Source of the DNA: Methanomicrobiales archaeon
GTDB taxonomy: Archaea > Halobacteriota > Methanomicrobia > Methanomicrobiales > Methanomicrobiaceae
Reading direction: 5' to 3'
Length of the DNA stretch: 32,625 bases
NCBI GenBank assembly: GCA_013415665.1
Contig: JAAEEQ010000004.1
Coordinates: forward strand, 1 to 32,625
Shown here: positions 9,775 through 18,652 of the stretch, in pieces
Layout of the letters: every line of letters begins with the position of its first letter
How positions within the stretch are numbered: position 1 is the first letter of the stretch
The notes under the pieces: model-generated
Databases searched by the model: none
Told to the model about the DNA's origin: nothing
What the model saw: the letters and a program-made list of their open reading frames with translations, nothing else
Translations under genes and position numbers: made by a program

Positions 9775-9793
9775 GATAATATTAAAAATAACT
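9775..9793 (-). promoter_or_regulatory. Putative archaeal TATA-box promoter for the rfbF operon
   Basis: Reverse complement reads AGTTATTTTTAATATTATC, an AT-rich box in GC-rich DNA about 25 nt from ATG at 9756. Confidence 0.4.
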
Positions 9794-9794
9794 G

Positions 9795-9806
9795 TTTTCC
9801 GGAAAA
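9795..9806. repeat. 12-bp perfect palindrome TTTTCCGGAAAA (possible operator)
   Basis: Adjacent to the AT-rich putative TATA box of the rfbF operon; identical copy at 24585-24596. Confidence 0.35.
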
Positions 9807-9937
9807 TCCCGGCGTTTTTGAATGAATGCCCGCCAGATTCGGGCAGGTTTTCCGGGTCATGCCCCCCATCCCCGCCGGCCGGGGCACGCATTCCGAATAT
9901 CCCTCGATTCGGTATCCGATTAGAAAAACACCGAGCC

Positions 9938-9952
9938 AAAGATAAGTATTTA
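9938..9952 (+). promoter_or_regulatory. Putative archaeal TATA-box promoter for the C-methyltransferase operon
   Basis: AAAGATAAGTATTTA in the intergenic region upstream of the 10028 gene, which has GGTGA just before its ATG. Confidence 0.35.
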
Positions 9953-10027
9953 CCGCTGGTACTCTAACTATAGATGCGAAACGTACGGGCGCAGCCCACG
10001 CCCTGATTCCTCCTTTCAGGTGACCCG

Positions 10028-11272
10028 ATGACGACTCCAGCTTTTGAATGCCGATCCTGCGGACACCGGGAAGCACGTACGATCCTCGATCTCGGCTTCC
10101 TCCCCCTGCCTAACCGGCTTGTGTCCGAACGGGAGGCGAACCATCCCGATCCACGGTATCCACTCGAACTGGTATACTGCCCGCATTGTTCGCTGGTGCA
10201 GATCCGTGAAACGGTCGACCCGGAGCTCCTTTTTACTGAGTACCTGTATTTTTCGTCATTCTCCGAAACAATGCTTGATCATGCGCGCCGGCTCTGCCGC
10301 CTGTGCATCGGGCGCCTGTCGCTGTCGCCGGAGAGCCGGGTTGTCGAGGTGGCAAGCAACGACGGCTATCTGCTCCAGTACTTCCTTCGCGAAGGCATTC
10401 CGGTCCTCGGGATCGAGCCCGCCCGCAATATCGCCCGGGTTGCCGTCGAGCGTGGGATCCCGACGCGGGCCGTCTTTTTCGGGAGTGCGACCGCCCGCGA
10501 ACTCGCAGCGGAAGGGGAAGCCGCGGACCTGATTCTCGGCCTGAACGTGCTCGCCCATGTCCCCGATCTGCACGGATTCATCGACGGGATCCGCTGTCTT
10601 CTCAAACCCGGCGGCGCGGCGGTCTTTGAATTTCCCTACGTACGGTCGATGATCGAGGGCAATGAATTCGATACGATTTATCACGAACATCTCTGCTATT
10701 TTTCCCTCTCGGTCGTCGCCGGCCTCTTCCGGCGCCACGGGCTTGCCGTGTTCGACGCGGAAAAGATTCCGATTCACGGCGGGTCGCTGCGCATATTCGT
10801 CTGCCATGCGGGCACGCGTCCCGAAGAGGAATCCGTGCGCCGGATAGAGGACGAGGAGCGGCAGGACGGGCTTCTTTCCTACGAATATTATCAAAAATTC
10901 GCGGTATCCGTCGAGGGCCTGCGGCAGGAGATGCGCCGGCGCATCAGTGGCATGAAGAAGTGCAACGAACGGATCGTTGCCTACGGTGCGGCAGCAAAGG
11001 GGAGCATTCTGCTGAATTACTTTGATATCGGGCCCGATGACATACCCTATATCGCCGATATCAACCCCCACAAGCAGGGGAAATTCCTTCCCGGCAACCA
11101 CATCCCGGTCGTCTCGCCGGAGAAAATCCGCGAGACCCGGCCCGAGTACGTCCTGATCATCCCGTGGAATTTAAAGAATGAGATTATGGAACAGCTTTCC
11201 TTCATCAGCGAATGGAACGGGAAGTTCATGCTGGCGATACCACGGATTGAGGTGATAGCATCCGGTTCGTAG
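10028..11272 (+). CDS. Zinc-finger SAM-dependent sugar C-methyltransferase
   Basis: N-terminal CRSCG..CPHC zinc-binding motif, VVEVASNDGYLLQYF SAM site, AYGAAAKGSILLNYF C-terminal domain: TylCIII/NovU-type architecture. Confidence 0.9.
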   Translation: MTTPAFECRSCGHREARTILDLGFLPLPNRLVSEREANHPDPRYPLELVYCPHCSLVQIRETVDPELLFTEYLYFSSFSETMLDHARRLCRLCIGRLSLSPESRVVEVASNDGYLLQYFLREGIPVLGIEPARNIARVAVERGIPTRAVFFGSATARELAAEGEAADLILGLNVLAHVPDLHGFIDGIRCLLKPGGAAVFEFPYVRSMIEGNEFDTIYHEHLCYFSLSVVAGLFRRHGLAVFDAEKIPIHGGSLRIFVCHAGTRPEEESVRRIEDEERQDGLLSYEYYQKFAVSVEGLRQEMRRRISGMKKCNERIVAYGAAAKGSILLNYFDIGPDDIPYIADINPHKQGKFLPGNHIPVVSPEKIRETRPEYVLIIPWNLKNEIMEQLSFISEWNGKFMLAIPRIEVIASGS

Positions 11273-11838
11273 CGACACCGGTTCCCGGTGCGTACCTCAT
11301 CGAAATAGAGCCTGTTTGGGATGAACGGGGGTATTTCGCACGGAGTTTCTGCAGGGATGAATTCGGGGCCCTGGGACTGCCGGGCACGATCATGCAGTGC
11401 AATATCTCCCGGAATGCGAAACGGGGGACGCTCCGGGGCATGCATTACCAGGCGGCACCGTATGCCGAGGCGAAGTACGTCTCCTGCATCCGCGGGTCGA
11501 TTTATGATGTCATTATCGACCTGCGCCCTGATTCGCCGGCATTCTGCGATCATTTCGCCTGCGAACTCCGGGCGGAGGATCACTCCCACCTGTTCATCCC
11601 CGAGGGGTGTGCCCACGGGTTTCAGGCGCTCGAGGACGGGAGCGAGGTCTTTTACCAGATGATGGCCTGCTACCATCCCGGTGCTGCCCGGGGCGTGCGG
11701 TGGGACGATCCCGCGTTCGCGATTCCGTGGCCGATACCGGACCCCGTCATGTCGCCGAGGGATGCGGGCTATCCCGATTTTGCGGGAGTACAGGCGCGGC
11801 AGACCGTGCCGGAGGGGGCGGATGACCGGAACCGATAA
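11251..11838 (+). CDS. rfbC: dTDP-4-dehydrorhamnose 3,5-epimerase-like protein; start codon unclear
   Basis: Frame reads SIRFVATPVPGAYLIEIEPVWDERGYFARSFCRDEFGALGLPGTIMQCNISRNAKRGTLRGMHYQ...GCAHGFQAL...WDDPAFAIPWP, a canonical RmlC. No ATG/GTG/TTG in frame between the stop at 11248-11250 and ATG 11392; coordinates start after that stop. Confidence 0.85.
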   Translation, partial: GDSIRFVATPVPGAYLIEIEPVWDERGYFARSFCRDEFGALGLPGTIMQCNISRNAKRGTLRGMHYQAAPYAEAKYVSCIRGSIYDVIIDLRPDSPAFCDHFACELRAEDHSHLFIPEGCAHGFQALEDGSEVFYQMMACYHPGAARGVRWDDPAFAIPWPIPDPVMSPRDAGYPDFAGVQARQTVPEGADDRNR

Positions 11839-13012
11839 CCAGAGCTGCCCTGTCTGCAATTCCCCGGATACCGACATTTTTCTCGACCGGCGCAACGTAC
11901 CCGTACATCAGAACCTGCTCATGCCGGATCGGGACGCCGCAAGGGCGATCCGGCGGGGTGACCTGCGCCTTGCGTACTGTGAAAACTGCGGTTTTATCTT
12001 CAACACATCGTTTGATCCGGAAAAACTCAGCTATTCATCGGATTACGACAACAACCAGTCCTATTCCTCCGTATTTCACGAGTACATCAACGATCTCGTC
12101 CGCGGGCTTATCGATGCGAGAGGCGTAAAAAACTCGCGGATCGTGGAAATAGGCTGTGGAAAAGGGTACTTCCTGCAAAAACTCGTCGAAGATCCCGCTG
12201 CAGGGAACACCGGCATCGGGTTCGATCCCTCGTATATCGGGCCGCTCTCCTGCTGTAACGGGCGACTGCAGTTTCAGCAGTCGAACTTCGGGCCCGGGAT
12301 GGAGCATATCCCCGCCGATGTCGTTATCTGCCGGCATGTCATCGAGCATATCCCGGAGCCTGTCGTGTTCCTCCGCTCCATCCGTGCGGCGCTTGAAAAC
12401 AATCCCCATGCACGTATTTTCTTTGAGACGCCCTGTGTCCGGTGGATACTGGAAAACAACGTGATCTGGGACTTTTTCTACGAACATTGCTCGTACTTTT
12501 TCGCCAATTCGCTGCTTGCGGCATTTTCCAGGGCAGGCTTCTGCATCGAGGGGATCGTCCCGATATTCAACGGCCAGTACCTCTGGATCGAGGCCTCGCT
12601 GAAGGAAACACCCGCCTTTACCGATCCCGACGGTATCTGCGGGATGGCACGCGACTATGCACGCGACGAAGAACGCATGCTCGATTCCTGCAGCAACGAA
12701 ATAATCCGCCGCGCCGATGTGGGCGGCGTCGCGCTCTGGGGGGCGGCGGCGAAGGGGGTTACCTTTGCGAATCTTGTCGATCCCGACTGCCGTTTCGTCT
12801 CCTGCGTTGTCGATATCAATCCCAACAAACAGGGGCACTATGTGCCGGGTACCGGGCATCCCATCGTCGGCCCCGGCGATCTCGCCCGTTTCGGGATACG
12901 CTCCGTGATACTGATGAATCCCAATTATTATGACGAGGTATGCATGCAACTTAGGAAGGAACGGATCGAGGCTGCGGTCATTGATCCGGCAAGAGGGGAG
13001 CATTGTTCATGA
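11822..13012 (+). CDS. Zinc-finger SAM-dependent C-methyltransferase
   Basis: From ATG 11822: CPVCNSPDTDIFL, CENCGFIFNTSFD, IVEIGCGKGYFLQKL, LWGAAAKGVTFANLV, DINPNKQGHYVPGTGHPIVGP. Confidence 0.88.
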   Translation: MTGTDNQSCPVCNSPDTDIFLDRRNVPVHQNLLMPDRDAARAIRRGDLRLAYCENCGFIFNTSFDPEKLSYSSDYDNNQSYSSVFHEYINDLVRGLIDARGVKNSRIVEIGCGKGYFLQKLVEDPAAGNTGIGFDPSYIGPLSCCNGRLQFQQSNFGPGMEHIPADVVICRHVIEHIPEPVVFLRSIRAALENNPHARIFFETPCVRWILENNVIWDFFYEHCSYFFANSLLAAFSRAGFCIEGIVPIFNGQYLWIEASLKETPAFTDPDGICGMARDYARDEERMLDSCSNEIIRRADVGGVALWGAAAKGVTFANLVDPDCRFVSCVVDINPNKQGHYVPGTGHPIVGPGDLARFGIRSVILMNPNYYDEVCMQLRKERIEAAVIDPARGEHCS

Positions 13013-13788
13013 AAATCGCTATTGACACCGAAAAACGGACCATTTCCTGCGGCGAGGGGCCGACAGCACGCACCATCCCGCTCTTTTCCCGGGAAGGCTT
13101 TGAAATCGTTTCCGATCTCTGGGTCAAGGTCGGCTGGAACGAGAAGTATTCGTATACGTTCACCTGGCTCGGCCGCCCCATCATCCAGCTGCCGGAGGAT
13201 ATGGTGCGGACGCAGGAGGTCCTGTTCCGGCTCTCCCCGGATGTCATCATCGAAACCGGCGTGGCGCACGGCGGATCGCTGATCTACTATGCAAGCCTGT
13301 GCAGGCTGATGGGGAAAGGGCGGGTCATCGGCGTCGATATCGAAATAAAAAAGAAAAACCGGGCTGCCATCGAGAGCCACCCGCTGGCCGGCTCCATCAC
13401 GCTGATAGAGGGCAACTCCGTCGATCCCGCAACGGTTGCACAGGTGGGATCGCTCATCAAACCCGGAGAGCGGGTACTGGTGCTGCTTGATTCGTGCCAC
13501 ACCCGCGCCCATGTCGCCGCCGAACTCGAGGCATACCACGGGTTCGTCACGCCCGGCTCGTATATCGTCGCCACCGACGGGATCATGCAGGATCTCGCCG
13601 ATGTTCCCGCCGGACAGCCCGGCTGGGAGACCGATAACCCCCAGACGGCAGCCCTCGATTTTGCCGCGGATCACCCTGACTTCATACCGGAGCAGCCGGC
13701 ATGGCTGTTCGATGAAAGTAACGGCCTTACCCGCGGAGTAACCTACTGGCCGGGTGCGTGGCTGCGGAGACGGGCATCCGATGAATAG
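13003..13788 (+). CDS. CmcI/cephalosporin hydroxylase-family SAM-dependent methyltransferase
   Basis: SPDVIIETGVAHGGSLIYYASLCRLMGKGRVIGVDIEIKKKNR, VLLDSCHTRAHVAAELEAYHGFVTPGSYIVATDG. Start 13003 or 13009. Confidence 0.87.
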   Translation: MFMKIAIDTEKRTISCGEGPTARTIPLFSREGFEIVSDLWVKVGWNEKYSYTFTWLGRPIIQLPEDMVRTQEVLFRLSPDVIIETGVAHGGSLIYYASLCRLMGKGRVIGVDIEIKKKNRAAIESHPLAGSITLIEGNSVDPATVAQVGSLIKPGERVLVLLDSCHTRAHVAAELEAYHGFVTPGSYIVATDGIMQDLADVPAGQPGWETDNPQTAALDFAADHPDFIPEQPAWLFDESNGLTRGVTYWPGAWLRRRASDE

Positions 13789-14902
13789 GGATGGAGAAGC
13801 GGCGAAATCCCCTTCCCGGACGGCAGAGGAGGTGCCTGACCCCTCGGACTGCAGCATCGTCATACCGACCTTCAACCGGCCCCGGTACCTTGCGCGCCTG
13901 CTGCAGTACTATGACGCAACCGGCGCCTCCCTGCCGGTGATTGTAGCGGATTCGAGCCCTGACGATGTCAAAAGGATAAACGAAGAGAGCATCGCTGCAT
14001 GCCGCAATCTCGATGTGGTGCACCGGGCGCTCTATGCCCCGTCCCTCAATCCGTTCAACAAGATCATCGATGCGGTCGCCTCCGTTGCAACCCGGTTTGT
14101 GGTCTGCTGTGCCGACGACGATTTCCTGATCCCCCCGGGCATGCAGGCGGCAACGGCGTTCCTCTCCTCACATCCCGGCTATCATGCCGCCCAGGGAGCT
14201 TTCGTCGGTTTCCGGCACGCCGAAGGTGCCGCCGGGGAGATCGAATTCATCAGGGGGAGCATGTATCCCGCATCCCCGATCGATGATGCCCGTGCCGAAG
14301 CACGGCTCCTCCGCCATATGGGCGCATATACCCCCACGATTTATGCGGTCCACGAAACGCCGTTCATCAGGCAGATCCATGCATATACGGTTGAATCCGG
14401 GGTGATACCTGCATCAGGCCGCGATCCGTTCCTGTACAGCGAACTGTACCCTTCCATGCTGACGGTCATCTACTCCCGTTTCGGTTCGCTCCCCCTGCTG
14501 TACGGTGCACGGGACATGAATTCGGTGTCCCAGTACGAGTACGGTTCGGAACTGGATGTCGCCCAGAAAACGGCATTGTCTTCCGAACGGTACGTCCTGT
14601 TCCGGTCGTCGCTTGCGGCGCACCTCGGGGCCGTCGCGGGGATCGACCGGGAAGAGGCCCTTTTCGTTGTCGATCGTGCCATGGAGAAATACCGGGCGGC
14701 GCAGCTCGTCCGTGCCAGGCGCACCGGCATACTCGCGCGTTCGACGCGAGCGGCACGCTCTGTATTTCTGCAGAACCGGACCGGAAATCGCCTGCGGCAG
14801 TGGTACCGGGAGCGGTGGTATCTTGACAGTCCTCCTTCCGATTCATGGGAATCCCGCGAGTATTCCCGCATCCGTGAAGCGATTCTTCGAAACAGCGGGT
14901 AA
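13781..14902 (+). CDS. TIGR00180-like glycosyltransferase-domain protein
   Basis: SIVIPTFNRPRYLARLLQYYDATGASLPVIVADSSPDD, VVCCADDDFLIPPGMQAATAFL: GT-A type; ATG 13781 overlaps the upstream stop. Confidence 0.8.
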   Translation: MNRDGEAAKSPSRTAEEVPDPSDCSIVIPTFNRPRYLARLLQYYDATGASLPVIVADSSPDDVKRINEESIAACRNLDVVHRALYAPSLNPFNKIIDAVASVATRFVVCCADDDFLIPPGMQAATAFLSSHPGYHAAQGAFVGFRHAEGAAGEIEFIRGSMYPASPIDDARAEARLLRHMGAYTPTIYAVHETPFIRQIHAYTVESGVIPASGRDPFLYSELYPSMLTVIYSRFGSLPLLYGARDMNSVSQYEYGSELDVAQKTALSSERYVLFRSSLAAHLGAVAGIDREEALFVVDRAMEKYRAAQLVRARRTGILARSTRAARSVFLQNRTGNRLRQWYRERWYLDSPPSDSWESREYSRIREAILRNSG

Positions 14903-14997
14903 AAGGCCGTTTTTTGGCGATTATCAGGTAGCTATTTTATGAACGAGCGACAATACATGCAACGATCAAGTACTGGAGCAGGAATTTTCCACGAGCA

Positions 14998-16824
14998 ATG
15001 ATGACAAAGGACGACATCCGGCTGCTGAAGCAATATATTGCGCCATATCTTCCGAATTTACTCATCATCACCGGTCTTGCGGTAATCTGCGCTTTTTTCG
15101 AAGCGGTCAACCTCGGCACGCTTGTCCCGCTGTTGCAGCTGATGGACAGCCCCACGCCGCCCGGCGGCACCCTCTGGGAGATACTCGGGTGGTGCTTCGG
15201 TCTCGTCGGCATTGAGCTGAATGTCACAAATCTCCTCTTTGCCATCATGGGCGTATTCCTCGCGGGACAGGCCCTGCTGTTCATCAAGAAACATCTTGAG
15301 GTCTGGCTGAAAGTGGACTTCATATACTCAATCCGCGAGCGCATTTTTGCCGATGTCTTCGGCACCGATATGCGGTACCATCACCGGTACAAACAGGGGA
15401 ACTTCCTCAACGCGATATTCAACGAGACGAATAACGCGGGTTCGGGACTCTTTGCAGCCACGGAGCTCATGACCGACATTTTCTTCATCGTGATTTATGC
15501 CATCATGCTGCTGTACATCTCGGTGGAAATGACCGTCGTCTGTCTCGTTTTTTCCGCTGTCAGCCTGTGGCTGATGAATGCCCTGCTTCGCAATTCCACG
15601 AAACTCGGCAGAGAGCTTGTCGTGCAGAACACGCGGCAGACGGAGTTCATTGCCGAACGCTTCAATCTCCTCCGTCTGATCAAGACCTCTTCCACGGAAC
15701 AGCTTGAAGCGACGAAATACGGTGCGATATCGGCGGATCTTCGGAAAACCCATAGCGGGTACGAAATCAACGGCATAAAGATCGAAACGATCTTTCAGAC
15801 GGTCATCTTCCTCCTCGCCATTCTCATCATCTTCATATCGCTCAGCGTGATGCGCCTGCAAACCGAACTCCTGCTGGTTTTTCTCTTCATCCTTATCCGC
15901 ATCACCACGCCCCTGCGCGATCTGAATATGCGGCGCCATACGCTCGCAAAGGACCTGGCGAGTTTTTCCAAGATCGACGAGATCATCAGCGGTGCTGCGG
16001 CAGGACATACGATCATGAACGGGAAAAATCTGTTTCAGGGCCTTAACCGGGAAATCAAACTCGAAAACGTGAGTTTTTCCTACAATCCCGGGACCCCGGT
16101 GATCAGGGAGGTGTCGTGCACCATCCCGAAAAACACGATGATCGCCCTTGTGGGCGCCTCGGGCGGCGGCAAATCGACGCTCGTGGATCTCATCATCCGC
16201 CTGATCGATCCTGATGCGGGAACCATCACCATTGACGGCACGGATGTCAGGGAATTCGATATTGCGTCCTATCACGCCAAGATCGGCGTGGTAAGCCAGG
16301 ACATCTACATCTTCAACGACACGGTGCTCAATAACATCTGCTACGGGAGCGGCCGTGCCTCCCTTCCGGATGCAATTGAAGCGGCAAAACTGGCAAATGC
16401 GCATGAATTCATCTCGAACCTTTCGGAAGGCTACGACACCTCGCTCGGCGATCGCGGACTGAAACTTTCCGGCGGCCAGAAACAACGGATCGCGCTTGCA
16501 CGGGCCTTTTACAAGAACCCGGACATCCTGATCCTCGACGAGGCAACGAGCGCGCTCGATACCGAGTCCGAAATAAAAATCCAGCAGTCAATCAGCCGTA
16601 TCCGGCAGCGGTTCACGGTCATTGCCATCGCCCACCGCCTCTCCACCATCAGGAATGCGGACAGCATCGCTGTCATAGAAAACGGGAGGATTGTCGAGAC
16701 CGGAACCCATGCCGAACTGGTCGGCAAAAAGGACGTGTATTCGAAATACTACCACATGCAGTATGACGACAACCGTGATCTGCATGCCGGAGGAGACGCG
16801 GATGCGCCGGGTACTGCTGATTGA
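14998..16824 (+). CDS. ABC transporter, fused permease and ATPase (PglK/MsbA-like lipid-oligosaccharide flippase)
   Basis: Hydrophobic N-terminal half with FFEAVNLGTLVPLLQLM; Walker A GASGGGKST, signature LSGGQKQRIALARAF, Walker B ILILDEATSALD, H-loop AHRLST. Confidence 0.93.
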   Translation: MMTKDDIRLLKQYIAPYLPNLLIITGLAVICAFFEAVNLGTLVPLLQLMDSPTPPGGTLWEILGWCFGLVGIELNVTNLLFAIMGVFLAGQALLFIKKHLEVWLKVDFIYSIRERIFADVFGTDMRYHHRYKQGNFLNAIFNETNNAGSGLFAATELMTDIFFIVIYAIMLLYISVEMTVVCLVFSAVSLWLMNALLRNSTKLGRELVVQNTRQTEFIAERFNLLRLIKTSSTEQLEATKYGAISADLRKTHSGYEINGIKIETIFQTVIFLLAILIIFISLSVMRLQTELLLVFLFILIRITTPLRDLNMRRHTLAKDLASFSKIDEIISGAAAGHTIMNGKNLFQGLNREIKLENVSFSYNPGTPVIREVSCTIPKNTMIALVGASGGGKSTLVDLIIRLIDPDAGTITIDGTDVREFDIASYHAKIGVVSQDIYIFNDTVLNNICYGSGRASLPDAIEAAKLANAHEFISNLSEGYDTSLGDRGLKLSGGQKQRIALARAFYKNPDILILDEATSALDTESEIKIQQSISRIRQRFTVIAIAHRLSTIRNADSIAVIENGRIVETGTHAELVGKKDVYSKYYHMQYDDNRDLHAGGDADAPGTAD

Positions 16825-18652
16825 ATCGATCAACCTGACCTCGATTGCATACCTTCTGGCGGCCGGGCGAAGGTTCGATGCCGTGCGGTACCTTTTCTCC
16901 TCCCCGCGGATGCTCGCGGCTTGCACCATGCTCCGCGGCCTTGTGCCCGTGCCGGAAAAAATCGAATACGCCGATTTTCCCGGTTCCTATTTCGATGCGC
17001 AGGAAGCCGCAACACAGCGTATCAACGACGCGCTCTGCGAGGAACGTTCCGGGAACCTCTACCGGCGCATGATGCTTCGTTTTTGCAAAAATCCGCTGTT
17101 CGAGCTTGCAATGAGAAACGAGGTGAACATCCGCTATACGCAGTACCGGGCGAAGGCGCTGATACTGTTGCGCTATCTCGCCAAAGAGCAGGATGAGATC
17201 TGGTTTTTCCCCCGCGACTCCATCACGGTACGGACACCCGAAGGCGGCATCGGTGATTGCGCGAGGATACCCGCCGTCGCCAGCATCAGGAATGCAGCAG
17301 CAGATCGCATACGCGCCCTTCTCTGGTTCTGTGCGGCTCCGGTCATCCTCTGCGGGGTGGCCGCCGTCCTGCTCGGGAGGGGGCTTCTGTTCGGGCCCGT
17401 TTCGCGGCAGCACTACCGCGTGGGGTACGACATGCCGGATTCCGGCGTGCAGTGGCACCGGGGGTACCACGAGTTCTTCCTCTACGACACCGCCGATTTC
17501 CATCCGCGGGAAGTGCTGCACGTCTTCCGGGGGGCGCTTCACGACGAGCGAACCCGGCAGGTATTTGACCGATACGGGTACCCCCGGGCGGATTTCAGGC
17601 GATGCAAGGTTCCCCTGCACCTGTACCTCCGGCGGGTCCTTTCGGATTTCCTCCTGAAGGGATGCTGGTCGTGGCTGACCGGCATCGTTGCCGAAAAAAG
17701 CGCCTGCACGTGCATTCCCGCACTGGCGGTCATGAAAATGACGCTCGAAGCGGAGATCTTTTATGCCTCGTATGATATCGACGTTTTCGTTGCACGTGAC
17801 GATTTTAACCCGTTCCATATCGTCCGCACGCTGGTTGCCCGGGAGCACGACAATCGTACCGCGAGTTTCAGTATCGGGGATTACAGCATACAGAACATCA
17901 ATTACATCCTTTTCGACACGTACGCCCTCTGGGGGGACTTTTACCGCGAGTTCCATGAAAAATCCCTCCGTCATGGCGGCACCGCCGTTATCGGCGCCGG
18001 CATCTACGGCATCGACAAGACGCACGAGTTCCTGCAGCGGGGCTACCTCCCGGAGAAGTACCGGGAGCGGGCAGCGTCGCACCGCCTCGTGCTTATTGCC
18101 GGGACGTCGTATGCGCCGGATATCTTTGTCACCAAGGAGACGCAGCTGGCATTTTACCGCACGGTGCTGGAAGCGACGGATGCATACCCCGATGTCATAC
18201 GGGTGATCCGCCCCAAGGCTGACGAGCTGCAGGACCGGGATTTTGCAGCCCTTTTCAGCGAATTCGAGCGGGTGTTGATAGAAACGGAGCTCTGGATATA
18301 CCGGGTCATCCCGGTCTGCGATCTGGTCATCTGCCTCGGCTCCACCTCAATCGGCATCGAGTCGCTGCTGGCGGGAAAAAAGGTGCTGTACTATGACAAT
18401 ACCGGGTGGAGACGGCATATTTATGCGCCATACAGCGAATATCTCGTAGCATTCACGCGTGCGGAGCTGGACCGCAATCTGGCGCGGGTACTCCGTGACG
18501 ATACCTATCTTGACGATGCGACCCTGCAGGCCATTCGCACCCGGCACGGGTACCGTTTCGACGGCAACGTGGCGGAACGCTTCCGTGCCCTGTGCCGCGG
18601 ACATTTCCGTACGGGCGGGGAAGGGCGTGCCGGGGGGCGGGAGAGAGCATGA
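16802..18652 (+). CDS. Large putative surface-carbohydrate transferase with one hydrophobic segment
   Basis: From ATG 16802: MRRVLLIESINLTSIAYLLAAG; RVIRPKADELQ, CDLVICLGSTSIGIESLLAGKKVLYYDNTGWRRH resemble GT-B C-terminal domains. Confidence 0.6.
   Translation: MRRVLLIESINLTSIAYLLAAGRRFDAVRYLFSSPRMLAACTMLRGLVPVPEKIEYADFPGSYFDAQEAATQRINDALCEERSGNLYRRMMLRFCKNPLFELAMRNEVNIRYTQYRAKALILLRYLAKEQDEIWFFPRDSITVRTPEGGIGDCARIPAVASIRNAAADRIRALLWFCAAPVILCGVAAVLLGRGLLFGPVSRQHYRVGYDMPDSGVQWHRGYHEFFLYDTADFHPREVLHVFRGALHDERTRQVFDRYGYPRADFRRCKVPLHLYLRRVLSDFLLKGCWSWLTGIVAEKSACTCIPALAVMKMTLEAEIFYASYDIDVFVARDDFNPFHIVRTLVAREHDNRTASFSIGDYSIQNINYILFDTYALWGDFYREFHEKSLRHGGTAVIGAGIYGIDKTHEFLQRGYLPEKYRERAASHRLVLIAGTSYAPDIFVTKETQLAFYRTVLEATDAYPDVIRVIRPKADELQDRDFAALFSEFERVLIETELWIYRVIPVCDLVICLGSTSIGIESLLAGKKVLYYDNTGWRRHIYAPYSEYLVAFTRAELDRNLARVLRDDTYLDDATLQAIRTRHGYRFDGNVAERFRALCRGHFRTGGEGRAGGRERA

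Noticed and set aside
9974-10006. 10-codon upstream ORF MRNVRAQPTP near the predicted transcription start of the C-methyltransferase operon
   Set aside because: Too short to distinguish from chance; no supporting signal beyond position.
15328-16485. 385-aa antisense ORF
   Set aside because: Opposite the ABC transporter ATPase, whose Walker and signature motifs are unambiguous.
16673-18082. 469-aa antisense ORF on the minus strand
   Set aside because: Lies opposite a better-supported + strand CDS that overlaps its neighbours; composition is typical of spurious antisense ORFs in GC-rich DNA.
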